49,064 nt of DNA, from the NCBI GenBank assembly GCA_019649035.1, contig BMAT01007122.1, positions 3,279 to 52,342 of the forward strand. The letters are read 5' to 3'. The stretch is from Elysia marginata. Its lineage: Eukaryota; Mollusca; Gastropoda; Plakobranchidae. Each line of letters begins with the position of its first letter. Positions within the stretch are counted from its first letter, which is position 1. The notes under the pieces were generated by a model, which had not been told where the DNA came from, did no database searches, and worked only from the letters and a program-made list of their open reading frames with translations. Positions 32,740 to 45,404 of the stretch are shown piece by piece. The translations under genes and the position numbers were made by a program.

Positions 32740-35700
32740 TGAGGAACAAAGACTTTTTGTTTGTTTTCCTTTGCTTTTTATATCATTTAAGATATAATTT
32801 TGTCTTCCTTTTCTTTAAAAAGAAAAGATTATCGGCATTTTTTTTTAAAGTTGAAACTTTTTTTTCGCACAGACTTTCCTATGCTCTTAATAATAATAAC
32901 AATTTTGGAACGGCTTTTCGGGGATCCTACACGCGCATTTAGGCTATTAATAGCGTCCTGAGCTAAGCATTCGAATACTTCCTTTAACTTATGTTTAAAG
33001 ACGCAGGATATATATTTTTAGCAGAATCCAGTCATAGTAGTAAGCCTACATGTAGCTCAAATTTAAAGTTTACCCACGCATAATTATGCGTTTTGCTCAT
33101 GCGGACTAAAAACCGTTTCCTGTAATTTAGGCTTGTGACGGTGATAAATCAACAAAACCTACCTGCTTTAAACGCTAAGTAAACATATGTGGGTGAATGA
33201 AATTAGCGAAAGAAAACCGGAAGCGAACTACCCATTTATATGTATTCTTACCTCTTTAATGAAGTTATTCGTGTGGGTGCGTGGGTATGTAGCCTACATT
33301 AATTTTGAAGCAATATAAAATCTAAAATGGCATTCTTGTTTGTGACCTCGGCGCTGTGATGACATTGTTTTCTTTCTTCAAGGCTCCACGCCCCTAGTTC
33401 ATGCGCTGTAGATATCATTATATAAACATGTTATGAGATAGTCTATACGAACATTTAGGATATCGTAACGGTAATTCTCCATCACCCACATCAAAACGCG
33501 GCAGGCCTCAAGTCGTATTCAATATATCACCTACGCATAATTTATAATGATATTAAGTCTGATGCCTATGGTATTCAAAATCTATTTTAGTCCCAATGAA
33601 CATTTCAGAAGGTGGTAGTGCCTCAACATGGGTAGTTTTTCAACCTTCAACCTTCCATCACAGAACAGGTGCTACACGAGTGAGGCCCTAACACTCATTC
33701 TAACTTGCTTTTTTGCTTTGAACAAGCAGTAGAGGTAACGCATTTCTTCACTTCAAAAGCACGGTTAGGTGTGGCAACTGATATAAATTGAGAAAAGTAG
33801 CATATGTTGCGTGAGGACAACCATTATTAATAGGCCTTCATGTTAAGTAAACGGTGGGCATGGACCTAACTATAGGTGTTCGATGAACTTGTGGAGAAAA
33901 TAGAGGTAGGCCTAGATGTATCGACTTATCCACTCTTCGATTGGTACTGTTCAAGATGTGAACCAGGCACAGTGGAACCAGGCTGTAGGGCAGAGAGAAA
34001 GGAGAGTGAAGGTTAGCGTATAGAAAAGTTAGAAGAGGGATAGGCCTCCTATAAATGGCAATATATATGTATAGATGTCTGTGGGTAAGCCCTGGTGGAA
34101 TAAAGAGGCGAGCCGTGGCAGGTGTTTGGGGTTGGAGAAGAGTGTGTAAAATACATAGGAAACGACCGGGAGAAATAGAGTAAGAATATGTTTAGAGAAA
34201 ATAAAGGAGAGACTATTTTAGACATGCTGGAAATGAATAAGAGTTACAAAATCGGATACAGTAGGGCTGGGTGACAGACACATGTACAAGATATTAGAGT
34301 TAAAGACAGAGAGAGAACCTTGATAGGCAGGGGCTGGGAATCGATACAGTTTGTTGCATACCTCCATTAGAGAGAAAAGTCAGGACCATTAACTACTTAG
34401 ACACATGATTGATATAAGAGAGATCAAGCTCAGCTCTTGCCAACAGCCAACTTGTTTCATGGAGCAGGTGAGTATAATCAAGTCTTATCTAGGTTAGAAA
34501 GAAAGAGATCAACACGCGGGTACAAAGAGAAAAGCGCAGAGCTGAAACGTGACTTCATTTATATGTCGAAGTTTCGTGCTATAAAGATGTATGTAGGCCA
34601 AAAGGTTAAAATGCCAACTGATTAAAGAGACACGAAAAATTCATAACAAAATCACTGGATTGTTAGGAAAAGCGGAACAAATTGTTCAGAAGAGGTGAAA
34701 ATGTTAAAAAGTGATCAGCCGTTGGGTTTTTTTCTGTTATGTTGGCATTAACATTGTTCCCTCGTATCGCTTTTTAAAGTAGGTTGTGTCTTTTCAAAGC
34801 TTGTGTTATATCCTTTAAATATAAAATTTGGTATAGCCTAGTCAGCTTTAAAAAATTTATATTTTAGCTTAAGGTAACTTTGGGGGTATTAAATAAGAAA
34901 ATTCGTCAAAAAATTAATTCCGAGCAACCCAACCTTAAGAGTTACGAAGTGTAAGTTGAAGAAGAGAAGACAAAAGAAATGGCTCAGAATAACCTGATAG
35001 GACCTAATACACACGTGTGGGCCTTTTTGGAAAGGCTATTTATTTATTTTTTTGTCTGTTTGGTGTTTTCCTCTATTTTTTTTTGTTAAATAGAAATATC
35101 AGTGTGAAGACACTTTATTCGCAGAATAATATTTGTGTTGATCAATCTGGTGCTTGAATGCAAGAAAAAACGATACCATAGGCGCGTCCTAAGGAGAATG
35201 GTACTCAGGCTTCACTGCGATTAATGCGGACCAAGCAGAACAGCGGTTTGTGTCTAACTAAGAATGATTCTTTTCATACTATATTGGATAATTAAAGATG
35301 TAACACTGAAAATTGCGTTGTAAATATAAAATATTTTCTTGTTTTGAACACTAATCCAGACTGTCTTTTGAACAAGGGGACAGAAATCGATATCTTAGTC
35401 AATAAATAATATGCTTCACTGAAATTATGCCTGAAATAATGCTAGTATTTATCCTAAGATTAAATCTTGTAATCAGAGTATTTACTTTTCATCAATGATT
35501 GTCCTCAGAGAGGTGTTACGATAGTTTGGGTGCCCAACCTGTGACTGCTGTCATTGAAAGTGTTTGGTGCAGTTTTAAAATCAATGAAAAAAGAGTTTTG
35601 ATAGGCGATGTGTATAGAGATATCATTTAGATAAAGGAGAGTTCATCAATGCATTCAAAGAAATTTATTAAGCATTTATCAAAATAATTTGGACAGTATA

Positions 35701-35780
35701 CTGATTACTGGGTTTCCTAATTTTCCAACAACTAAATCGGACTGTCCATGTCACACGTTCCCCGTTTTGAGTAACTATAA
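32740..35780. other. No gene recognised
   Basis: AT-rich sequence with a purine-biased section around 33990-34560. No convincing exon, transposon terminus or repeat array was found. The open frames here are short and have no recognisable domains. Confidence 0.45.
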
Positions 35781-35789
35781 GTGACTCCA

Positions 35790-37440
35790 GTATTCAAAAG
35801 TGACCATGATCTCCATTGTATTTAATCCGAAGCCCAGGTGATTATGATAAATGTAGGAGTGAGATATCATCCGTAGACCGGGATGAAATCACGCATGTGA
35901 GTGTCAACGACATAAAGTCACATGGGTGCTCTTCAAAACAGAAGTATAGGAATTAGAACATTTATTGAAAACAATAATACTTTATGGATGACCAGAGCAG
36001 TCAAAATCTGTATTAATAAGGAAAACAAATTATTTAAAAACCATCTGAAATGTAGAACGGTCACTAATTTGAAAAATATACTGCTATTACGTAAGACAAT
36101 CGGTTAAACAATATGAATCAAATCTTGCCAATAGTAATGGCCAATATTTAAATGGTATTGTGATTACCAAAGAAGCTATACTGCAAAGGTTGACAACTTT
36201 GGCTGTCACGAAGTCCATTTGACCTGATCTAAAACAACCTAGCTTTTAAAAATAGGTTTCATGTTTCTCAACGTTACATGTTGTCTTCTGTAAGTCCATA
36301 CCAAATAGAATAATTCCAGATCCAGTTTTTAAAAAAACGAAGATAGGAGAGGTGCAGGTAATTACAAACCTATTAGTTTGGTGTGTTTTTGGAATCAATT
36401 GTTAAAGATAACAATAAGGATTTTCTTGGAGTGCGGTTCAAAGTTGAAAATTGTCAACATGGCTTTCGTAACGAAAGATCTTGCATCACCCAGTTATTCC
36501 AGGTAATGGGCGAGTTTACCAAGTTTGTAGATGAGGACAAAACTATTGACGTAGGATATCTTGACTTTAAAACGGCGTTTGACACTGTCTCTCATTCTCA
36601 ATAGTAGACTGCTACATAAGGTTAAAGGTTATGGTTTTTTATGTCATGTTTTAACTGAGTGCAGAATTTTATTCAGGATAGATAGCAGAGAGTGGTTGTT
36701 TATGATAGAATGTCTTCTTTCAGAAAAGTGGAGGTTGGTGTTCTCCAGGGAAATGTTTATTGTCTCTTATCATTCATTTTGTTCATTAATTATTTCCTCA
36801 ATAAATTTTTGTAAGCTCCTGGTGTAAACTTTTAGCTGATGACACTAATATTTATGGTCCGTCAATGATTATCGTATTTCACAAAAGGACACCCCGGCTT
36901 TGTTTAAATGTTTTGAAGCGTGATAACTACACTTTAATACTTCAAAGTCTTCAATACTTTATATTGGTAATAATAATCCTCCTTACTGGTATTATGTGGA
37001 CCACTTGGAAACACGATCTTTGGAGACGACAAATTATGAGAAGAATTTGGGTGTTGTCTTTGACCAGCATCTTACATTCGATTTGCACATTGATGGTTGT
37101 ATAAATAAAGCAAAAATATTACTGGCTATCATCTGTAGAACTTTTGTCTGCTGGGATAGGTTTTTTTCTTTATTCTTTGTATACATCCCCCATTATAACT
37201 ATTCTTGAGTATGATAATTTTACTTAGTTAGTGCCCTCTGTTCAAGAGACAATCTGTGTCTATTGAAAATGTTCAGAGAAGAGCAACTGAACTCATTACG
37301 GTAATTTCGGAAACGTCGTTTGTGAATAGATTAAAAAAAACTTCAGTTGCCGAGTCTCAAGTATAGAACAATGCGAGACGATTTAGTAGGCTTACAGTTA
37401 AACAAAATTATTCACCAACTTGATGATTAAAAGGCATTAG
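35790..37440 (+). mobile_element. Decayed CR1/Jockey-like LINE
   Basis: Plus-strand pieces in order: FKSDHDLHCI near 35796 (endonuclease SDH motif), LWMTRAVKICINKENKLF at about 35982, IIPDPVFKKTKIG near 36310, CQHGFRNERSCITQLFQV at about 36450, DVGYLDFKTAFDTVSHS at about 36549 (catalytic Asp), LLADDTNIYGPS near 36835 (YADD region, first residue changed), NLGVVFDQHLTFDLHIDG at about 37048, CPLFKRQSVSIENVQRRATE near 37233, LPSLKYRTMRDDL near 37350. Frames change repeatedly. It belongs to a different family from the 25440 element, judging by the EKNLGVVFD...QRRATELI style. No 3' tail is obvious. Confidence 0.72.
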
Positions 37441-39010
37441 GTTTTTTTTTTTTACGTATTCTAACGTTACATTTACTGAAGGGGGGTGATTAAAAATATA
37501 TGTGTGAGTGCGAAACAAGCGTCAAACATCATAAGTTTATCTCGAGAACTTAAAAAATTTGGCATAACTTAGAACACGAGAGGAAGGATAATTATGTCCT
37601 CCTTAAATATGTTAAAAATCATGTTGATCGTGAATTGATGTCTCTTAAATTCATGTATGATTTTGATTAATTCTTGTTTCTATGATTTTTTACAGGCGTT
37701 TAAATCATAATAACCTATTCGGCCTTTGTGATGACATGATATGATACGATAAATATATTTACACAAATAGGCCCACTTGTAAAGGAAGCTGCAGTCGTGT
37801 TAGACGGGAAGGCATAATTATTCTGCAAAACTACTTTATCGTTACAGTAAACATGTATCCTCGTTTTTCCTTTTTCCCAGCGCTTCGTAAATATTTATTA
37901 AAATTGGAGCCAAGGAATGTTGTTTATTCTTAAGCTTGTTCTATTTGTTAGACCTTACTATAAAGTACACGTTCTTTCTATGTTTTGGATGTTAACTGTG
38001 ATGCGGAAAAACATCTTGTGTGCACTTGAGAACCTCTAAATTACCTAATTCCATTTTTTTAAATTGTAACTGTGTTGCAACCCTGAATTGAATCATAGGC
38101 CTACATTTGATAGTCTGGCGTTCATCCAGCTTAGTTTACACTCACCCTTTCCATCTGTCAATCTCAGAGAAAAGATAACACGCGTCATTCGCAATGACTA
38201 AGGCTATCTTTGATCATGGATGACGGATAGTTTCGGATTTTTTAAAATCTATTATAATTTGATTACGCAGAACAGCAGTCGAACCTGAAATTTCTGCACA
38301 TGTACCTGCTAGAGCATTATCTTCATGCAGATTTCAAGGTTTTGGCAGTGCACCAATTTGGTTGATGTGCGTCTGATTGAGGAGATTGTATACATGTATT
38401 TTGATAATGGACATTAGTACGCGCTTATTTTTTCATCTATACTATACAACTTTTCCTTACATAAAAGTTGCTTTCCTTTCTTATCTTCATTATTTTGCCA
38501 CAGTTTCAATGACTGTGCTGCAAAGCCCTTTCAAACTTTTTTTTACTTTTTTTTTGTACCTCTTATACTTGACATATTCTTATCATTATAATTTGATATG
38601 TTCACTCAGTATTGTGTCTTGCTCATGTTGCAAAATTTTGTTGTACAAATTATGACAAAGATTTTAAGATTTTAAGTCTTGTCTTTCATTCGCCACAAAT
38701 ATTAACTGTTTTAAACCAATGGTGCACAATTAGGATACTTTTGAAGGAAATTTTCAAGAACAACAATCTCAATTTCCGTTTAATCATGCGTAACTTTGAA
38801 CGGGTTTTTAGAAAACTTTATACCAAATACTCCTGATCCAGGCATAAGTTACTATTCCAGCTCCAGTTTTTTAGTTATTAGATGGAATACACCGAAGTTG
38901 GTCAGTTTCAAATTGTTTTTAATTCTTAATTAGCTGTTGAAGGCTTAGATAGGCCATACTTATTGTAACCAACACATCCAACACAAAGTTCTAGCGCTTA
39001 GTCAACTCTG
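37441..39010. other. AT-rich, nothing recognised
   Basis: T-rich tracts and short open frames only. The frames at 38377-38836 encode hydrophobic low-complexity residues that follow from base composition. Confidence 0.45.
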
Positions 39011-39018
39011 TCAAAGCA

Positions 39019-39046
39019 TTCATCATCATCATCATCATCATCATCA
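39019..39046. repeat. (ATC)n microsatellite
   Basis: About nine perfect CAT/ATC units. No neighbouring LINE tail was recognised. Confidence 0.9.
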
Positions 39047-39712
39047 GCACAGCAATCCCATAGGATCCTTCGGTAGGCGGCCTCAGTTTGATAACTCGAT
39101 TTCGTTCAGGCCCTGAAACACCCACAACACATCAAAATATTTCCAGGTCTGTCACCCTAATCAAAACATTGCAAATTAATAAAGTCAGCACTTTCATTCT
39201 CTTGACACAGGGGCTGATGACGATATTAACTTTCTACATTACAACTATCCCTATCAGAGCGTGTATATTGACTATGTGTATATCAGAGAGCCTATTGTGA
39301 CTATAGTTTTGATTTTTTAACAAGTGGATATCTCAATTTATAGTGCAATTCCTAATTCTAGCTTGATGTCAGTGGCTCGGATGTGTACAGGCAATAAGCA
39401 AGGTCTACTCACACTGTAACATTGCATTTCTCAAATAGAGAACAGTTACCATGAACGCAATTTAAAAATAGCATAATCTAAAGTCAATTAAGAAAGTTTT
39501 ATGATAAAACATTTAGCAAGACCCTTCTTTTCGTGTCACTGTTTGCAGTGTTTATACCCACAGTTAGTATATATTTCATTATCCTGTTTATTTACCTTTG
39601 TAACCTTAACGTAATCTAGATAAGTAGCTTATAATGAGTTGCAGTTTACAATGCCAAATTTATGAAGCAGATTTTGCAGAGTTATATTTGCACCTTTATG
39701 TGAAAACTTCTA

Positions 39713-39872
39713 CAGTGGAATCCTGATACAAAAACACATTGGGACCAAAAAATGTGTCTACTTTAAGCAAGAGTTAACTTTAACTATTACAAAAATATAA
39801 TGAACTAAACAATGGGACAGCCAAACAGAATTGATTATAAGCAAGAGTTTCCCCTATAGGTCAATTCCACTT
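39713..39872. mobile_element. Short pogo/Tigger-like MITE
   Basis: TA followed by CAGTGGAATCCTGATAC on the left, and GGTCAATTCCACTT on the right, whose complement AAGTGGAATTGACC mirrors the left end. The internal GGGACAGCCAAACAGAATTG and GCAAGAGTTTCCCC match the longer element at 4061-4810. About 160 bp, no coding capacity. The right TA is not preserved. Confidence 0.5.
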
Positions 39873-39973
39873 CATTTGCTATACAACTGATAATAAAAAT
39901 GCAAATGTATTCATTTCTACTAATCTTATACAATACATAGCAACCATTGATTATCAATGCCTCTTATAAATTC

Positions 39974-40326
39974 AGTTGTATGGAGTGGAAACGTGGACTC
40001 TAGACAAGAAATTGGAGAAAAGGATTTCAGCATTTGAAATGCGGACATTCCACCACGTTAGAAGAATAAACCAGCATAGAAAAGTGTCAAATTCAGATTT
40101 TCATTGCTCAATGTTAAAAGTTCAGCCATAAGTGTTGGAAACAATCATTAACTCTCTATATAAATCAAAGTTTGAGGGGAAATTTGAGGGCAAGAGAGTC
40201 AGAGAGCGACCCTTAAGAAAGTGGTTGGATAAAATAAAGGCTCACACTCACAGGAATGGAATACAGTACCTATGCCCAGTGCGAGAAGTTTGGCATGCAA
40301 TCTCAAGTCAACCTCATAATAGATGA
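39974..40326 (+). mobile_element. LINE reverse-transcriptase C-terminal fragment
   Basis: The plus strand reads QLYGVETWTLDKKLEKRISA, FEMRTFHHVRRI, and after a stop VLETIINSLYKSKFEG, RVRERPLRKWLDKIKAHT and VREVWHAI. This is the YG.ETWTL...FE...R..LRI, then GKR.RGR....W...I pattern found at the C-terminus of many LINE enzymes. It is truncated upstream. Confidence 0.7.
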
Positions 40327-41194
40327 CACTCGATGATAATGATATAAAAATTTTTGAAATGTTATATATGACAAAGTCTTTACAATGACTTTTTTACTTT
40401 CATTTTCAACGAAAATCAATCCTATACATTAGGGTCTCTTTATATTAAAACTCAAGGAGCTGCAAAAATCATTTTATTTTAAACAAATTTTGTTTATGGC
40501 TGGGTAGTTTACAGAAAGCAATAGACATTAGGGTGTCATCAGTACAGTCTAGTTTGGATATTTCAAACCCAATGTGTGAACAAGTTTCAATTGCTCAAAA
40601 ATTGAATTATCAGTTTACAATACAAAAAAAAAAGAAAACTGTTTATCTGAATATAGTTCAAAAACGCAGAAGCATGTTTTTAAAATATCCTTGTTCAAGT
40701 TTAGGTGGACTCGACTGCTATGTTTTTTGATTAATCTTTTTTTGGTTTGAAACATATTACCGAAAGTTCCCACTCTTAAATTTAGCTGTCAATGATACAG
40801 TTAACTCAATCATGTCACACTGCATATATTTACGTAGAGCTCTAGGTGAGCACACATGACCTATTGCACGTTAATTTGCTATGCACTTTATTTAAATGAA
40901 GAATTTGCATTTTGTGCAAAAAAGTAAGGGAAATAAAGACATGCAGAATCCAGCCCTAAATTCGGCAAAGGTGCAAGCTTAGTAGCTTGAAACATTATCG
41001 CATGAATAAACTTTACAAAAACAAATGTATGATGTAATATGTAATGTAAAGGTATGGGAAATTGCATCTGTACGTCCATTTTGTCTTCTTTTTTTCATTT
41101 TTGAGTGAAATATATGTATTGCATGTATGATACGAATGAAAGGTGGTTGAGCTGGTGTTGTATATATGAACGTAACTAACTGTGATTTAAAAAA

Positions 41195-41293
41195 AAGGAA
41201 TGTAAAGCATCTGGAGCTTTTATTGTGTTTTAAGAATAGACACTATACAAATTTATAGCATCATCATCATTATTATTTTTATTATTATTATTA
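41195..41293 (+). mobile_element. 3' tail of a CR1/L2-like LINE
   Basis: TGTAAAGCATCTGGAGC, then ACACTATACAAATTTATAGC and ATC/ATT repeats, resemble the 3' end at 27011-27079 (GTAAAGCGCTCTGAGC, then CGCTATAGAAATG and ATT repeats). Coding sequence upstream was not recognised, so this is a very short 5'-truncated copy. Confidence 0.5.
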
Positions 41294-41834
41294 CAAAATG
41301 CAAACCATCAATAAGGTAAAACAAAAAGTTTATTAACAATGATATAACGAAGGTTATATTTTTCATTAGAGATACAATAACAAATTTTAGCAGCAGAGTG
41401 TCATATTTTAGAAATATTAAGGCAATAGTTAATATAAAACAGATAATATGATAGAGATGTTCAGACAAATTTTGATACAAAATAAACTTTAAATATCTGT
41501 ACAGAATACTTTTTTTTATAGTCTATTACAAAAACTATTTAAAAAAATACCTGCATCCTCAACAGTCCTTTTCAAGACAGACTTACTTTTTTTTCACATA
41601 GGTATAAAGGAACAAAGCGCTCGCTCACAACAAAATGCAGGCAACTTCATCCAATTGTGTAAATGGAAGAGAAAAATGGGACATAACAAGAACAGTAATG
41701 CTTGAAAGCAGTCAAGCGAGAGCAAGGCCAAGTGATAAGACGTTAAACATTTGAATACCCTGAGTAAAAGTGACAGCTTCGATACTAGATGTGTTAAAAA
41801 CTGTCAAGGATTGGCATATGTGAACAGTCATGAT

Positions 41835-42040
41835 TGCTAATGCTAATGAAATTAGGAAATGGAAACCCTAAGGGAGGTTGATCCCGCAAGAGCTGGAAGT
41901 GAGACACCAAGGCAGGGTTAGAAAGACAGAGAATGAACAGGAGTGGAGTGAATGCAGTAGCCCAGAACAGAGGATGCTGCCTTGAAATCATCAATGGCCT
42001 GTGCTCCTCATTGAGCCGGCCTAAGTAAGTAAGTAAATAG
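41835..42040 (+). mobile_element. LINE C-terminal fragment with TAAG tail
   Basis: The plus strand contains a GRPKTTW-like segment broken by shifts, and then NAVAQNRGCCLEIINGLCSS and LSRPK-stop. The pattern A.AQDR..W..IV.GLCSS is a common LINE C-terminus. The coding end is followed by TAAGTAAGTAAGTAAA, the tandem tail of the element. The minus-strand frame at 41794-42060 is antisense to it. Confidence 0.6.
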
Positions 42041-42059
42041 TCATAGAGTGATGTCATCA

Positions 42060-43230
42060 TAAGAAAAAGCTAATGGATGGTTGCCTATCTTGATACCCAT
42101 TGATACACTCCCCTCTGCCCCACCTGCTTGTTACCAAATTATGCTACTTTGATACTGATAGGCCCAAATGCGGGTTAAGTGACTGAAAAACTGGAGGCTG
42201 GGCAGCATGATAAAAACAGAACAATGGAGAGAGAGAGTCATTTACACTCTCATATCTACAAATAGTTCTAGATCTACACAGTGTGAGGAAGTTTTTCATA
42301 GAATTATGTTTCTAGGCTATGACCATAGCTTTGTTTCTATATAATAAAATGTTCAGTTGTTAAGAAAGTTAACGTCAAAACCTTTTTGCTTCATTAATTA
42401 CCAAGTAATTAAGCATTTTTCATGCTGGAAAAAGTGAAAGGGTATCAACTGAGAAATATAATGAAATACATTGATTTTTTACCTTAGGCTTACTGAGACA
42501 AGTTTTAACTCACCGGTCTTCTTTTAAGTTATACTTCTTTAAAAAAAGAGCAAACTTTGCTTTTGCAGAGCAAGTTTTATGATTTTTAGTGCATTTAAGA
42601 TTTTTGTAGCAAAATTCCACAGGAATAGATTATTCACTACATGTATTTTCCTTCAGTTGTTTTGTCTGTTGCTCTCTATTAGTTTATCTTTGTATCTGTT
42701 TCACTGATTGTGAAAAAAATTATGGTTCTACTGGACATTGCTGATGTTCCTAGCACAATAAATATATCAGTAATTAACTTTACATACTACATTGGTTAAT
42801 GAGTGTTATCTCTGCTTGTACCCTTCTCATTTTAAAGGGTACTGTTATGCCACAACTGTTTTGCAACTTTTGCCATTTTTAATCACAACTTTCTGCAAGG
42901 GCAGGTCAATGGAGCACAGATGGACATAAAAAGAAAAAAAGAGATGGACTTCAAATTTTAAAAAGCTAGATGTATTTCCATTTTTTAAAAACAAAATTAT
43001 TTAACTTTTAGAAAACCTTTTATCATCGTCAGTGAATGCCTATATCTCTTTCTAGGATTAGAGATAATGTTTGAAGGGCTTTTTAGGAAAGTGTTTAAAT
43101 ACTCTTAGTCTTACTTAAAGGCTGTGAAACACTCTTTAAATAAATCAACTTTGCTAGGAGTAGCACATTGTCAGAATATGGTTAAGGACACATCTGTAAA
43201 GTAAATCTCTAAAACTAAGTCACAAGAACT
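42060..43230. other. 3' flank of the zinc-finger gene, AT-rich
   Basis: Nothing coding was recognised. The first few hundred bases to the left of 43231 should be the 3' UTR of the minus-strand gene; no AATAAA on the minus strand was spotted close to its stop. Confidence 0.4.
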
Positions 43231-43424
43231 TTATGAGGGTGTGGCGCAGTAGGTTAAATGTATGTCCAAATCTCGGGCCTTAAGATACATTTTATCACAG
43301 CGTGGACAAGAGAAAGGAGAGCATGGATCATGAACCTTGCTTCCTTGACCAGTGAATGTCTCCGTTGCAGGAACATGGACAGGAGGTCTGGCAGAACTGT
43401 GCTTGCTGGACTGGGGTCGAAGTG
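43231..43424 (-). CDS. Last exon of the CCHC zinc-finger gene
   Basis: Acceptor TTCCTATTTCAG with a long pyrimidine tract, then 194 nt to TAA at 43231. The zinc-binding residues Cys, Cys, His and Cys lie in the last 25 codons. Confidence 0.75.
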
Positions 43425-45404
43425 CTGAAATAGGAAGAAGACAGAACACAAAACAATTAAAATTAAACATTGATCATTCGTATCACCATAAAAACAATTC
43501 TCAATCACAAACTGTACATACATAGCTACTGCTTTCTAATGTAGTTTAAAAAAATTACTCTTCAATTAAGATAATTATAATTACTTCTGAAATACAATGA
43601 AGATAAAAAGAGCAGGAATATCACTTCAGTTGCAGTGGCTCTCAGTTTCAGCTACTTAATGTGACAGTCACTACATTGAAAACTGATTTCACAACCATCA
43701 AAAAAGCCTTAAAAATTTTTTTTTTCAAAACTATACACCAAAGACATGTGTGGAAGGATGATTGAGAACTGGAAAGGTGAATAAAGTCAATATGGATCAA
43801 ATTAAAATGAATACAGCCAGCTCTGCATCAGTCGCTTTTTTGAGGACATAACTCATAACATCAACTGACGTAAAAAATTGAGTTATGTGCAAGTCCTTAT
43901 AAACAATAAATTTTCCCCACAGCACACAAATGATAAAAAAGCTGACCATTTATCTGAAATTAAATCTTATTCAATATTGTTGATACTGTATTTGCTGGTA
44001 CTCCAAACTTGATTGCAGCACATCTTTTTGTTTTCTTTTTTCCTTTTATTTTCACCAATCAGTTTTATTTTTTCTTTAAACTTTAGAGTTGTTAACTTTC
44101 AGCCTTCCATTTAAAACTACATTAGAACTTTGGAATGGTAATGCATTGATAAACCAATAATGGGTATACAATCCATAGTTTACAATAGGCCTGCTAAAAA
44201 ATCATGCCCTTTGCATGGTTCTGATCAAGTAATTATGTCTGTAGGTCTATTCCTGGCTGCAGCCTACATGAACTGTCTCAGCTGTAGGCCTGTTTATCAA
44301 TAAACGCTTTGTTTATGGTGATTCATCATTAGGTCTAGCCTATCTGCTTGTGTGAGTGGGAGGAGGGGTTAACAGTAGGCTCAAGTTATGACTTGTTCAA
44401 TCAGGTTGAAAAAAGTCCACTGGGCATCTTATAATGACAGCATGAGAGCTCTGTCTTAACACACCTTTTCACCACTATATCCACAATTAGCATTAGACTT
44501 ATCACTTTTTATATTGTGGCTAGCTATCTTTGTTATAAGCACAAGAGAGAGTGGAGGGGGTGGAAGGGTCCTGGGGGTTTGTTTGGTGTACTGATAACAA
44601 TAATAGGACTTGTCTCTCTTTCAGCACTTTGTTCACTTTGTGTTGCAGATCTTGAGTTGAGAAGATAAAACTCCACCTACCATTGCTTAAGATTGACTGC
44701 AAACACATTGTGTAATGGGGGGTTGGTTCACTGTGGCCTTGTTTTACCCTGGGCAGAAGGTATGCCAAACCTGGCTATAAGCTAGGTCTAAAGCGTTATT
44801 TGACTTGAAATGCAAGCAGACAAAAAATGTTGGGGTTTTATTATGCAAGGAGTGAAAACAATAGCCTTTTTCTCTCTGCTCTGACTCATATAAAATCGAT
44901 TTATGCAAAAATTGACTTATGAGAAAGTACTTATACTTTGATTATACAAAGGAGTAGGGGCCTAGAAAAAAAACTGAGATATGTTAATTGGAGTTGCCTA
45001 AAAAATAAATAAGATGTACAGGTACATTTATACCTTTCTTTGATTTGTCCATGCCAGACAAGATACCCAAGGCTTGTTTCATTTGAGTATAAGCCCCAAT
45101 CGGTGTTGCATTGACAGGGGCGTTCACCGTTTTCATTTTGGCTGAGGATGGTCTCCCCTGCCTGGAGGTGGAGTTGTGTCTTCGGCCGCTGTTAGGTCGA
45201 CTGCTGGCTGGGGGATGAACATGCCCGACTAAAAACTCTTGGGAAGGATCAGGAAAGGCATGCTTCCCTGGTTGGCCATCACTATTGGTATTTCTATTTT
45301 GGGATTCAAATGTCCAAGCATGTTGCCTAACAGCAGGAGGTGATCGGTCATAATTACCTCCTGCATCCTGGTCATGATTGGGGTGTGAGGAGTAGTTGTT
45401 ATTT
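43231..45404 (-). CDS. C-terminal part of a CCHC zinc-finger protein (NEMO/optineurin-type finger)
   Basis: Two minus-strand exons, 45404-45034 and 43424-43231, join in phase (G-CA gives Ala) to about 188 residues ending in TAA. The first is hydrophilic and Ser/Pro/Asn-rich, likely disordered, with RPNSGRRHNSTSRQGRPSS and a short hydrophobic-containing stretch YTQMKQALGILSGMDKS. The last ends in FSCPRCDKMYLKARDLDIHL followed by TYC and four more residues. C-x2-C-x12-H-x3-C is exactly the spacing of the NEMO and optineurin C-terminal zinc fingers, which bind ubiquitin, and DLDIHLTYC resembles their TLQIHVMEC. The gene may be a TBK1/IKK adaptor (NEMO, OPTN, TANK or AZI2/TBKBP1-like), but the diagnostic coiled coil would be in upstream exons not seen here, so the name is left open. 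Confidence 0.65.
45034..45404 (-). CDS. Penultimate exon of the CCHC zinc-finger gene
   Basis: 371 nt, open throughout, with acceptor ATACTTTCAG and donor AAAG-GTATAA. The first base completes a codon from the preceding exon and the last base starts Ala. It is much more GC-rich than its surroundings, consistent with coding sequence. Confidence 0.72.

Noticed and set aside
44520..44768. 82-codon minus-strand frame between the two zinc-finger gene exons
   Set aside because: No splice sites in a fitting phase; the flanking exons join correctly without it.
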